64,000 nt of DNA from DATKLL01 sp035542475 (GTDB lineage: Bacteria > Desulfobacterota > Syntrophia > Syntrophales > UBA2185), in NCBI GenBank assembly GCA_035542475.1, contig DATKLL010000108.1, positions 16,907-80,906 on the forward strand, given 5' to 3'. Shown piece after piece: positions 44,906 through 53,178 of the stretch. Position 1 is the stretch's first letter, and every line of letters begins with the position of its first letter. The notes beneath the pieces were generated by a model. That model had not been told where the DNA came from, did not search any database, and saw only the letters and a program-made list of their open reading frames with translations. The position numbers and the translations under genes were made by a program.

Positions 44906-46438
44906 ATGAATGTAGATGAAAGTGATTTTTTCCATCAGATGACCATACTGATTTGCAGCAGTCTGGATATTGAAACCGCCTTGCAGCGATCATTGCATTA
45001 TTTAGCTAAGTACATGCCCGCGGATAAGATATATTTGCATCTTTATGAGCAAAGCCTTGGTGCAATAAAGACGATAGCAGAGGTTACAACTTCAGGCAGC
45101 AGAAGCATGGAAAGAATAATACCGCTTTCTCCAGAAGGTAGAGAGAGTTTTGAAAAGCCCGGTGTGCCGAATGTAAGAATTGTCAATCATCCCGAATCTG
45201 ATCCTGTCATCAAAAAGATAGCCGAATCTTTCAAACTGCTGAACACTTCATCTTTGGTGATGCGCCTTGTAATAGAAGGTATGCGATTAGGCTCTCTCGT
45301 TCTGACATCCGAGGGATGGAATAGATACTCGGAAAATCATGCCCGGCTGTTCTCTTTGCTGAATGAGCCTTTCGCAATCGCTCTGTCCAACGCGCTCACG
45401 CATCAGGAAGTTCTCAGGTTGAAAGACATGCTGACGGATGATAACCGGTATCTCCATCAGGAACTGCTGCGCCTGTCCGGAGATGAGATCATCGGCAGTG
45501 AATTCGGGTTGAAGGATGTTATGGAGATGGTCCGGAAAGTAGCGCCGCTCGACAGTCCTGTACTGCTTTTGGGCGAAACCGGTTCAGGAAAAGGGGTCAT
45601 CGCCGGTGCCATCCACTATTTATCTCCGCGGAGGAAAGGGCCCTTCATCACGGTCAATAGCGGCGCTATTCCGGAAACCCTCATAGACAGTGAGTTATTC
45701 GGCCACGAGAAGGGGGCCTTCACCGGAGCCATAGAACAAAAACGCGGGCGATTTGAGCGGGCAAATCAGGGGACGATTTTTCTCGATGAAATCGGAGAAC
45801 TGCCGGCTCATGCACAAGTTAGATTGCTGCGCGTACTGCAGGAAAAAGAAATTGAAAGAGTAGGAGGAACAAAGTCAATACCGGTGGATATAAGGACTAT
45901 TGCCGCTACCCACCGTAATCTTCAGGATATGGTAAAAGAAAAACAATTCCGCGAGGACCTCTGGTTTCGGATCAATGTCTTTCCTATCAGGGTACCGCCG
46001 CTTCGGGAAAGAAAAGAGGATATTCCTTCGCTAGTTTATTATTTTATCAACAAAAAAGCGAAGCAGTTAAAGCTGCCGGCAGCTCCGGAATTATCACCAG
46101 GGGCAATGGAGCGCCTTATAAGTTATGATTGGCCGGGGAATGTCCGGGAACTGGAAAACGTTGTGGAGCGGGAACTGATCTTGAATAAGGGAGAACCCAT
46201 GACATTTATCGGTTTGACTGGAACAGACAAGAGCAGCTATGCCGCGGCTTCCATAGATCTGCCGGATAAATTATTTAACCTTGACAAGGTGAATGCCCTT
46301 CACATTCAGCGGGTACTGGAAATGACAAAAGGGATTGTGCACGGCCCTGGCGGGGCCGCTGCCCTGTTGGGAGTAAATCCGAGCACATTAAGAAGCAAAA
46401 TGAAAAAACTCGGGATTCCTTACGGAAGAAAAAAATGA
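44906..46438 (+). CDS. Sigma-54-dependent regulator with GAF sensor domain
   Basis: The 510-residue protein has an N-terminal GAF domain (about 10-165), a central AAA+ domain with Walker A GETGSGKG, the sigma-54 contact loop GAFTGA, Walker B TIFLDEIGEL and a C-terminal Fis-type HTH (AAALLGVNPSTLRSKMKKLG). GAF probably senses a metabolite. It is divergent from the cstA operon whose promoter is sigma-54 type, so direct control is very likely. CGGAGAAAAAT serves as ribosome site. Confidence 0.93.
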   Translation: MNVDESDFFHQMTILICSSLDIETALQRSLHYLAKYMPADKIYLHLYEQSLGAIKTIAEVTTSGSRSMERIIPLSPEGRESFEKPGVPNVRIVNHPESDPVIKKIAESFKLLNTSSLVMRLVIEGMRLGSLVLTSEGWNRYSENHARLFSLLNEPFAIALSNALTHQEVLRLKDMLTDDNRYLHQELLRLSGDEIIGSEFGLKDVMEMVRKVAPLDSPVLLLGETGSGKGVIAGAIHYLSPRRKGPFITVNSGAIPETLIDSELFGHEKGAFTGAIEQKRGRFERANQGTIFLDEIGELPAHAQVRLLRVLQEKEIERVGGTKSIPVDIRTIAATHRNLQDMVKEKQFREDLWFRINVFPIRVPPLRERKEDIPSLVYYFINKKAKQLKLPAAPELSPGAMERLISYDWPGNVRELENVVERELILNKGEPMTFIGLTGTDKSSYAAASIDLPDKLFNLDKVNALHIQRVLEMTKGIVHGPGGAAALLGVNPSTLRSKMKKLGIPYGRKK

Positions 46439-46485
46439 ATATCAATGATTCTTGTTTCGGCATGCAACATAAAAATAAGATAGGG

Positions 46486-46504
46486 ACAGCCGAAAAGCGG
46501 CTGT
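46486..46504. terminator. Shared convergent terminator
   Basis: ACAGCCG-aaaag-CGGCTGT forms a stable hairpin between the convergent activator gene and the TauE-type gene, followed on the plus strand by TTTCAT. It probably ends both transcripts. Confidence 0.6.
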
Positions 46505-46505
46505 T

Positions 46506-47243
46506 TCATATAATCATCATTTTATATCCTGCGACAACGAGCACGATGGAAAGAGCCCTTTGTATTACTAAAAGAGGAAGACGCCTGCTGCCAAGATACG
46601 AACCTGCCAGCCCGCCAAAGACAGCCGCACCGGCGATCATCAGTGCCATCGGCGGAACATTTTGGGCGGCATTCACATGACCGAACAGCCCTGATGCGGA
46701 GTTGACCAGGACAAAGAAGGCCGATACCGCCGCCGTCTCCTTGATCCCGGCCCATCCCATAAGGATTAAAAGAGGGCTTAAAAATATACCGCCACCCACG
46801 CCTATAAGGCCGGATGTCAAGCCGATTACCGCACCCACTAACAGAGAAACAGGAATCGACGGGTGATTGATTTCATCTTTTTGCAGAGGAGACCTGACAA
46901 GCAGACGCATGGCGGAAAACAACAGCGTTACGCCGACAGCCAATTTGTAAACTTCAATCGGTAAAATAAAATATCCACCCGCATACGCGAAAGGTACGGA
47001 CGTACATGCAAAAGGCCAAAAAAGTCGCCATCTAAAATACCCGGCCCTGTAAAATTGCACAGCCGCTATAGACGAAACCAGGATATTCAGCACCAGGGCT
47101 GTTGGTTTTATGACTCCGGGCAAAATTCCGAAAATCATCATGACAGCGATATAACCGGAGGCTCCTCCATGACCGACGCATGAATATAAGACAGCGACAA
47201 GCGCCACGCACACTGACAAAATACTGAGGATATAAGGATCCAT
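46506..47243 (-). CDS. TauE/SafE family membrane transporter
   Basis: The protein (245 residues) has about eight hydrophobic helices and family motifs CVGHGGASGYIAV near the N-terminus and GLTSGLIGVGGGIFLSPLL in the second half, the duplicated signature of TauE/SafE exporters. Members move sulfite, sulfoacetate or other anions. It is last in the molybdenum hydroxylase operon, so it may handle a substrate, product or sulfur anion for that system; this is inference. Confidence 0.88.
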   Translation of the reverse strand: MDPYILSILSVCVALVAVLYSCVGHGGASGYIAVMMIFGILPGVIKPTALVLNILVSSIAAVQFYRAGYFRWRLFWPFACTSVPFAYAGGYFILPIEVYKLAVGVTLLFSAMRLLVRSPLQKDEINHPSIPVSLLVGAVIGLTSGLIGVGGGIFLSPLLILMGWAGIKETAAVSAFFVLVNSASGLFGHVNAAQNVPPMALMIAGAAVFGGLAGSYLGSRRLPLLVIQRALSIVLVVAGYKMMII

Positions 47244-47297
47244 AGAAGTTGGAAAATTTAAAGAAGTGCCCCGTTTATCTTTCCCTGGAGAATCCGA

Positions 47298-47882
47298 TCA
47301 GCACCTCTCAAGTATTTTTTGATATTCCTCCGGTGTATCCATATCCATCACAACACCTTCATCGGCAACATCGAAAAAAAATATCCTGTCTTTGTCGCTG
47401 CTGATGACGTCGCGCAATGTGGAATATTTTTTCAACTCCGCCAGAATATGGCAGGGGAAAAGTGTAGGATGTCCCCGTCGCCCATGAAACATGGGGATGA
47501 TAATTGCATCAGGCCTTGCTTGGTGCTCTCTACCCATGGCTTGGAGTGTTGCTGAAGCCACAAGGGGATGGTCGCTCAAACAAATGAACACACCGGTAGA
47601 GAAGCTGCCGATGACTTTTAATCCCACCCTTACGGATTCAGCCATGTCACTTTCCAACGAATAATTAACTGCGATGGCGACCGGAAATTCGCTCAACGAC
47701 CTCACAATTTCATTGCCCTCAGGATTGACCACCACGACAATGTCAGCGACCCCTGAGTTTAAGATGCTTTCCACGCATCGGACAATCGCAGGACGATTAT
47801 CAATCGGAAGAAGCTGCTTCTTTGTTCTCATCCGCAGTGAACGCCCCGCGGCCAGGAGAATCGCTGATAGTTTTGTTCCCAT
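47298..47882 (-). CDS. MobA-like molybdenum cofactor nucleotidyltransferase
   Basis: The 194-residue protein has the nucleotidyltransferase start AILLAAGRSLRMRTKKQLLP, the metal motif FICLSDHPLVA and GHPTLF later on. This is the MocA/NTP_transf_3 family that converts Mo-molybdopterin to its cytidine (or guanine) dinucleotide form, as needed by xanthine-oxidase-family enzymes. The ATG at 47882 has AAAGGAGCAGCG upstream; an upstream in-frame extension lacks such a site. It overlaps the end of the xdhC gene by 83 bp. Confidence 0.87.
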   Translation of the reverse strand: MGTKLSAILLAAGRSLRMRTKKQLLPIDNRPAIVRCVESILNSGVADIVVVVNPEGNEIVRSLSEFPVAIAVNYSLESDMAESVRVGLKVIGSFSTGVFICLSDHPLVASATLQAMGREHQARPDAIIIPMFHGRRGHPTLFPCHILAELKKYSTLRDVISSDKDRIFFFDVADEGVVMDMDTPEEYQKILERC

Positions 47883-48645
47883 CGCTGCTCCTTTTCTGAA
47901 TAAGCTGAGACACGATACTAATGGCAATTTCCTCAGGACCCTCCGCGCCAATGTCAAGACCTACGGGGATGATCAATCGAGCCAGATCTTCCTTCGAGTA
48001 TCCCTCCTCCGCCAGAGTCGTCATAAGAACTTCCCGCTTTCTCTTGCTGCCGATTATACCTATATAGCCGGCGGGAGTTTTGAGAACCGCGCGCACGGCG
48101 GCAAAGTCGCTCTCATAACCTGGTGTTGCTATAACAATGCAGGTATCCGCATTGACATGCAGCGCGGAGATGACCTTCCCGCTTTCCCCGATAAGAATTT
48201 CATCAGCACTCATTATTTGACTACCTGTAGCGTATTCTGCGCGCTCATCGGACATTATCACCCGGAAGCCGGCGAATTTTGCCACCTTTGCCAAAGCCTG
48301 CCCCACGTGACCTGCACCAAAGATAAGAAGACGGGGCATGAGACCGAGGGGTTCAATATAGATTAGAACCTTTCCCCCGCATACGTGACCGTATTTCTCG
48401 GTGAGAGTCAAAGAAAGAGTTTTAGGTTTGCGCTGCTTAATAGCGGTAAGAGCGGCATCGATTACTTCCAACTCGACCGCACCACCACCGATGGTCCCGA
48501 CAATTGACCGGTCAGTCCTCACCAGCATCTTTGCTCCCGCTTTTCGCGGTGATGAACCATTATTCTCTACCACTGTTGCAAGAGCAAACGGGACATTCTT
48601 CTTGGACAGCCGCACAACTTCCTCGAATACGGCAAGATCGTTCAT
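47800..48645 (-). CDS. XdhC/CoxI family molybdenum cofactor sulfuration protein
   Basis: The 281-residue protein has the N-terminal XdhC_CoxI domain (VENNGSSPRKAGAKMLV, IGGGAVE) and a C-terminal Rossmann domain with LLIFGAGHVGQALAKVA and GIIGSKRKRE. XdhC binds molybdenum cofactor, aids its sulfuration and inserts it into xanthine-dehydrogenase-type apoenzymes. The C-terminus is extended by about 30 polar residues that overlap the next gene. It sits directly behind the hydroxylase subunits. Confidence 0.92.
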   Translation of the reverse strand: MNDLAVFEEVVRLSKKNVPFALATVVENNGSSPRKAGAKMLVRTDRSIVGTIGGGAVELEVIDAALTAIKQRKPKTLSLTLTEKYGHVCGGKVLIYIEPLGLMPRLLIFGAGHVGQALAKVAKFAGFRVIMSDERAEYATGSQIMSADEILIGESGKVISALHVNADTCIVIATPGYESDFAAVRAVLKTPAGYIGIIGSKRKREVLMTTLAEEGYSKEDLARLIIPVGLDIGAEGPEEIAISIVSQLIQKRSSDGNKTISDSPGRGAFTADENKEAASSD

Positions 48646-48711
48646 CTGAATTTCTCCGATAATATGCTCCTATAATCTCTTCCTATACCAGGCGCTTCCT
48701 CTTGCCGCGGA

Positions 48712-49368
48712 TTACTCAGGACAAGCCGCTCCGTTTTCAGCCCATTCCCGCATCTTCTGTACAAACTCATCATGGGAGCGCGGCATGGTGCGGCCTTCCC
48801 CCGGATTCCATCCCCAGAGGACGAGAGGTTCTACTGTAACATGCCGGACAATTTCTTCGGGGGTTCTTCCGCCATTCTTCGCCGGATCCTTGAGCTGCCG
48901 ACAAAGTTCACCTGGGGTCTTGTTCTCGAATACCATAGGCATCTCCGGCGTCGGCATCCGCCAGTCAGGCGCTCCGGGAGGCATGTTCACCCCCGGTGTA
49001 TTCGTTGCCTGATGGCAATTGCCGCATCGAGCTGCACCTTTGCCCCGGCCGTCAGGGCCGCGTTTAACATTCATCGAATGGACTAAGCCCTCATCACCCT
49101 GGAGTGGCGCCTCCCCCGCCGGGTGGCAGTTCTTACACCGCGGGTGAACGAACACATCCGCCACCTGAAGAAAGGCATTACGGGCGGCAGCATCACTTTT
49201 GACAGATTCGGCGTATACGGGATTGACGTTGAGGGCTGTCCGGCCGGCATCTCCGATTACGCCGCCATAGTACAGAAAACCGAAGGCCGCTGACATGAAG
49301 ACACCGATGACGGCCATCTTATTAGCTGCACGTCTGTATCTGCTGATCCGTAAATTTCTCTTGTTCAT
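48712..49368 (-). CDS. Periplasmic diheme c-type cytochrome of the hydroxylase complex
   Basis: The 218-residue protein has an N-terminal membrane anchor or uncleaved signal (about 20-45) and two heme c sites: RCKNCHPAG and RCGNCHQAT. Similar proteins are encoded with isoquinoline 1-oxidoreductase-type enzymes and take electrons from them in the periplasm. The ATG at 49368 is preferred to an upstream TTG, with GAGG nine bases before it. It is 22 bp after the large subunit gene. Confidence 0.88.
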   Translation of the reverse strand: MNKRNLRISRYRRAANKMAVIGVFMSAAFGFLYYGGVIGDAGRTALNVNPVYAESVKSDAAARNAFLQVADVFVHPRCKNCHPAGEAPLQGDEGLVHSMNVKRGPDGRGKGAARCGNCHQATNTPGVNMPPGAPDWRMPTPEMPMVFENKTPGELCRQLKDPAKNGGRTPEEIVRHVTVEPLVLWGWNPGEGRTMPRSHDEFVQKMREWAENGAACPE

Positions 49369-49390
49369 GATTGCCAACCTCTAAAATCGA

Positions 49391-51556
49391 TCACGCTTTT
49401 TTCAATTCCGCCGGACGTATAGGCAATGTTCGGATCCGCGTGCCCGTGGCTGCGAAAACGGCATTCGCCACCGCCGGGGCGATGGGCGGCACACCCGGCT
49501 CTCCGACACCACCCAGCGGTTCCTCGCTTGGTACGATGTGAACTTCCACCTTGGGCATGTCGTTCATACGGAGCATCGGGTAGTTGTGGAAGTTGCTCTG
49601 CTCCACACGTCCATTTTTAAAGGTAATTGCGCCATAAAGAGCAGCCGTCAGTCCGAAGACAATACCGCCTTCCATCTGGGCAGCGATGGTATCGGGGTTG
49701 ACCACCCTGCCGCAATCAATGGCACAGACTACCCGGTGCACATGGACATTGCCGTCATTGGACACAGAAACCTCGGCTACCTGGGCGATAAAACTACCAA
49801 AGGATTCATGCACGGCAATACCCCTTGCCTGGTCTGCCGGTAAAGCAGCACCCCAACCGGCCTTCCGTGCAGCCAGCTCCAGCGCGCCTTTATGCCGGGG
49901 ATGTCCAGAAAGCAACCTGCGGCGGAATTCAAAGGGGTCCTTCTTCGCTGCATAGGCTAGCTCGTCAATAAAGCTCTCCACGACAAATGCGGTATGGGAA
50001 TGCCCCACAGAGCGCCACCACTGGACCGGAATGCCGATTTTCGGGGTGTGGAGGTCCACAAGGATATTTGGAATTTCGTAGGGAATGTCCTCTGCCCCTT
50101 CCACCGACGTGACATCGATGCCATTTTTTATCATGCCCTGGAAGGGTGTGCCTGCTAGAATTGATTGTCCCACAATTGTGTGCTGCCAGGCGATTGGATT
50201 ACCCTTCGCGTCAAGTGCCGCCGTGATTCTATCGCTCCACATGGGACGATAGTAGCCCCCCTTAATGTCATCCTCGCGAGACCAAATGACCTTGACCGGT
50301 TTCTTTACCGCCTTCGCAACTTGGGCCGCCTCCATGACAAAATCCGAGTATGGATTGGCGCGGCGACCGAACCCGCCTCCCAATAGAGTGGTATGTAATT
50401 TGACCTGATCGGGTTTAAGACCGAGGACTTTTGCCGCTGTGTTTCTATCTACAGTCTGGAACTGGGTGCCTGTCCATATCTCACAGCTATCGCCGCGAAA
50501 ATCAACAAGGCAATTCAAAGGTTCCATCATAGCGTGTGCAAGATAAGGGACTTCATACTCGGCACTGATTTGTTTTGCCGCGCCACGGAACGCCTTGGCG
50601 GTGTCACCCTGTTTTCTCGCTACTGCACCTGCGGTCTTAGCCAGACCCTTATACTGCTCCCGCAGGCCCACCGTAGAGAGCTTTGTGCCCTCGCCTTCCT
50701 CCCAGACAATTTCCAGCAGGTCGCGTCCCTTTTTTGCCGGCCAGAAGCCATCTGCTATAACAGCCACTCCCGTCGGCACCTGTACCACGTCCTTAACGCC
50801 GGCCACGGCCTTGGCCTTATCGGCCTTGAAGCTCACGACCCTTCCGCCAAAAACCGGGGAACGTGCGATAAGAACCGTCAGCATGCCGAGAAGCTGGGTG
50901 TCGAGACCGAAGATAGCCTTCCCGTCTGTTTTATCCGGCGTGTCCAGGCGCTTCGTCGACCTGCCGATAATTTTGAAGGTGGACGGGTCTTTCAGCTTCA
51001 CCTTACCGGGTACAGGCATATCCGCAGCCTTATCTGCAAGCTGGCCGTAGGTCAGTGATTTCCCGCTGGTGTGTAATACCTTGCCGTTCTCTGCATGACA
51101 GGCTGTCTTATCCACCTTCCATGTGGCTGCGGCCGCAGCAAGGAGCATTTCCCGGGCCGTGGCGCCTGCCTTCCGGAAGCGCTCCCACTCACTACGGACA
51201 CTGGTGCTGCCTCCCGTGCCCTGGATCGCCCCCCACTCAGCATGGTTGTACGCGGGATCGACAGGCGCCGCTTCTACGTACACTTTATTCCAGTCACACT
51301 CCAGCTCCTCTGCAATAAGCATCGGCAGTGATGTATAAACGCCTTGACCCATTTCAGATTTATTGACAATGACAGTTACCATATCATCAGTGCCGATGCG
51401 GATGAATGCATTCGGCACGAAGGGCGCCGGCGGCTGAGCCTGCGCTTCGCCAAAATGTCCCGGGGAATGAAAATGGAAACCGAGGATCAAGCCTCCTCCG
51501 AGAGAAATGCCCAACTTAAGAAAGTAGCGCCGGCTGATTTTGAAGATCTCATTCAT
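49391..51556 (-). CDS. Tat-exported molybdopterin-binding subunit, isoquinoline 1-oxidoreductase type
   Basis: The 721-residue protein begins with a twin-arginine signal (SRRYFLKLG plus hydrophobic core and AQAQP), so the enzyme is periplasmic. Inside, it has the molybdopterin loops GGGFGRRANPYSDFV and the catalytic-glutamate region GGVGEPGVPP. No FAD subunit gene is present; with the 2Fe-2S partner and cytochrome this matches the isoquinoline 1-oxidoreductase/aldehyde oxidoreductase (IorAB) branch of the xanthine oxidase family. The substrate could be an aldehyde or N-heterocycle. The start overlaps the 2Fe-2S gene by 4 bp. Confidence 0.92.
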   Translation of the reverse strand: MNEIFKISRRYFLKLGISLGGGLILGFHFHSPGHFGEAQAQPPAPFVPNAFIRIGTDDMVTVIVNKSEMGQGVYTSLPMLIAEELECDWNKVYVEAAPVDPAYNHAEWGAIQGTGGSTSVRSEWERFRKAGATAREMLLAAAAATWKVDKTACHAENGKVLHTSGKSLTYGQLADKAADMPVPGKVKLKDPSTFKIIGRSTKRLDTPDKTDGKAIFGLDTQLLGMLTVLIARSPVFGGRVVSFKADKAKAVAGVKDVVQVPTGVAVIADGFWPAKKGRDLLEIVWEEGEGTKLSTVGLREQYKGLAKTAGAVARKQGDTAKAFRGAAKQISAEYEVPYLAHAMMEPLNCLVDFRGDSCEIWTGTQFQTVDRNTAAKVLGLKPDQVKLHTTLLGGGFGRRANPYSDFVMEAAQVAKAVKKPVKVIWSREDDIKGGYYRPMWSDRITAALDAKGNPIAWQHTIVGQSILAGTPFQGMIKNGIDVTSVEGAEDIPYEIPNILVDLHTPKIGIPVQWWRSVGHSHTAFVVESFIDELAYAAKKDPFEFRRRLLSGHPRHKGALELAARKAGWGAALPADQARGIAVHESFGSFIAQVAEVSVSNDGNVHVHRVVCAIDCGRVVNPDTIAAQMEGGIVFGLTAALYGAITFKNGRVEQSNFHNYPMLRMNDMPKVEVHIVPSEEPLGGVGEPGVPPIAPAVANAVFAATGTRIRTLPIRPAELKKA

Positions 51557-52050
51557 TTTCTTCCTCCTTCCGCCATCATTCCGACTGCGAGATGTATCGC
51601 CTGGCGAATACGCTGATAAGTTCCACAGCGGCAGATATTGCCGGACATGGCATCATCAATATCGGCATCGGTGGGATTTTTGTTTCCCGCAAGCAGGGCC
51701 ACAGCGGCCATGATCTGACCCGACTGGCAGTAGCCGCACTGCGGTACATCCTCGGCAATCCAGGCTTTCTGAACAGGATGGGATCTATCAATTGAGAGGC
51801 CTTCAATAGTAATGATATCTTTCCCGAGGACAGACGAAACTGGAGTCACACATGAGCGGGTGGCCTGCCCGTTCACGAGCACCGTACACGCACCGCAGAG
51901 GGCCATGCCACAGCCGTATTTCGTTCCTGTCAACCCGAGTTTTTCCCGCAGTACCCACAGGAGGGGCGTATCGGTCAGTGTGTCCACACTGTATTCATTA
52001 CCGTTGACTTTAAGCATAACTGTGGTCACGGTTCGCTGTCTATCTTCCAT
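51553..52050 (-). CDS. 2Fe-2S subunit of the molybdenum hydroxylase
   Basis: The 165-residue protein has the plant-ferredoxin-type cluster motif YGCGMALCGACTVLVNG with a fourth Cys in RSC, and a second cluster domain with CGYCQSGQI and ICRCGTYQRI. It transfers electrons from the molybdenum centre to the cytochrome. It has no signal and would be exported together with the Tat-tagged large subunit. AAGGAGGAAGG precedes the ATG. It heads the six-gene leftward operon. Confidence 0.94.
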   Translation of the reverse strand: MEDRQRTVTTVMLKVNGNEYSVDTLTDTPLLWVLREKLGLTGTKYGCGMALCGACTVLVNGQATRSCVTPVSSVLGKDIITIEGLSIDRSHPVQKAWIAEDVPQCGYCQSGQIMAAVALLAGNKNPTDADIDDAMSGNICRCGTYQRIRQAIHLAVGMMAEGGRK

Positions 52051-52353
52051 AACCTTCCTCCTTAGTTATATCTCCCACCTTATTATAAGCTGACACTCTT
52101 AACCGCCTCATGGACAACTTAGTCCTCATCTGGATGCAGATATTATGACGATGTTTAGTCGCCCAATTTTTCTCATATTACGTTAACAAAATGGCGCACG
52201 CCATTGCCAAATCTCTCATTTTTTATGTTTGAAATCCCTAAATAAACATCAGGAAAAGGATTATCGCGGCGAGCTAAAAATTCACACAAAAAAAGGGCAA
52301 TTGCCCCTCTTCACTCTGTTCGACATCTTATTGTGATTTTTACAAAAGCGTTA
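52051..52353. other. Upstream region of the hydroxylase operon with an inverted repeat
   Basis: No gene in about 300 bp. A perfect seven-base inverted repeat AATGGCG-ca-CGCCATT lies at 52190-52205 and could be an operator for the hydroxylase operon at 52050. No promoter of standard spacing was found. Confidence 0.45.
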
Positions 52354-53124
52354 CTATTTAAGGCTCGCAGCCAGGACGGCGGCGCCTATAGCCCCATTCA
52401 CCTGGGCATATTCCGATACCTCGATGGTCATCCCGAGCTTTTTCTCTAGGGCCTTCACAACACCGATATTCCTAGCCACACCACCTGTCATCACTATGGG
52501 AGGTATAACCCCCACACGGTTCGCCATGGCAGCTATCCTTGCAGTGATGGATTCGTGGATTCCTGCAATGATGTTCTCGCGACTTTCACCCTTCGAAATT
52601 AGTGAGACCACCTCCGATTCCGCAAAGACCGTACAGAGGCTGCTGATGACGGAAGGTTTAGCAGACTTCAGGGAGATATCTCCAAATCCGTCAAGGTCAA
52701 CTTCCAATGCCCTTGCCATGACTTCGAGGAAACGGCCTGTCCCGGCAGCGCATTTGTCATTCATGGCGAAATTTTTCACCTTTCCTTTTTCATCAAGGAG
52801 GATTGCTTTGCTGTCCTGTCCGCCTATATCAATGACAAAGCGGGTACGGGGATTCAAATAATGGGCGCCTGTCCCATGGCAGGTGATCTCCGTCATGACC
52901 TTGTCCGCAAACTTAACACTGCGCCTGCCGTACCCTGTAGATACAACCCGGCTTACGGCCGACTTCTCAAGACCAAGCTCGCTGAGAAGTTCTTCATAAA
53001 CCTTCCTGCCCGCCGTCTCTGCATTATATCCGGTAAAAATTAACCGCGAACCGAGGATCTTTCCGTCAGCCAGGGCAACAGCCTTGGCAGTGATGGACCC
53101 GACATCGATTCCCACCGTAATCAT
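52354..53124 (-). CDS. Acyl-CoA dehydratase activator ATPase (BadF/BcrA/HgdC family)
   Basis: The 256-residue protein has the ASKHA ATPase start TVGIDVGSITAKAVAL, VIDIGGQDSKAILL, the cluster cysteines in KCAAGTGRF and SSLCTVFAESEVV, and GGVARNIGVV. It binds one 4Fe-4S between subunits and drives ATP-dependent single-electron transfer to a 2-hydroxyacyl-CoA dehydratase or benzoyl-CoA reductase. The ATG at 53124 is preferred to a GTG nine bases up. It follows the putative dehydratase subunit by 54 bp, its natural partner. Confidence 0.92.
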   Translation of the reverse strand: MITVGIDVGSITAKAVALADGKILGSRLIFTGYNAETAGRKVYEELLSELGLEKSAVSRVVSTGYGRRSVKFADKVMTEITCHGTGAHYLNPRTRFVIDIGGQDSKAILLDEKGKVKNFAMNDKCAAGTGRFLEVMARALEVDLDGFGDISLKSAKPSVISSLCTVFAESEVVSLISKGESRENIIAGIHESITARIAAMANRVGVIPPIVMTGGVARNIGVVKALEKKLGMTIEVSEYAQVNGAIGAAVLAASLK

Positions 53125-53178
53125 TATGAACACTCAGCCATTTTTATTTTTTCATCGTTTATCGCTACTGATTATCGT

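Noticed and set aside
52190..52210. Possible sigma-54 promoter upstream of the hydroxylase operon (minus strand)
   Set aside because: The GG and GC pairs are nine, not ten, bases apart; the sequence is better explained as part of the inverted repeat.
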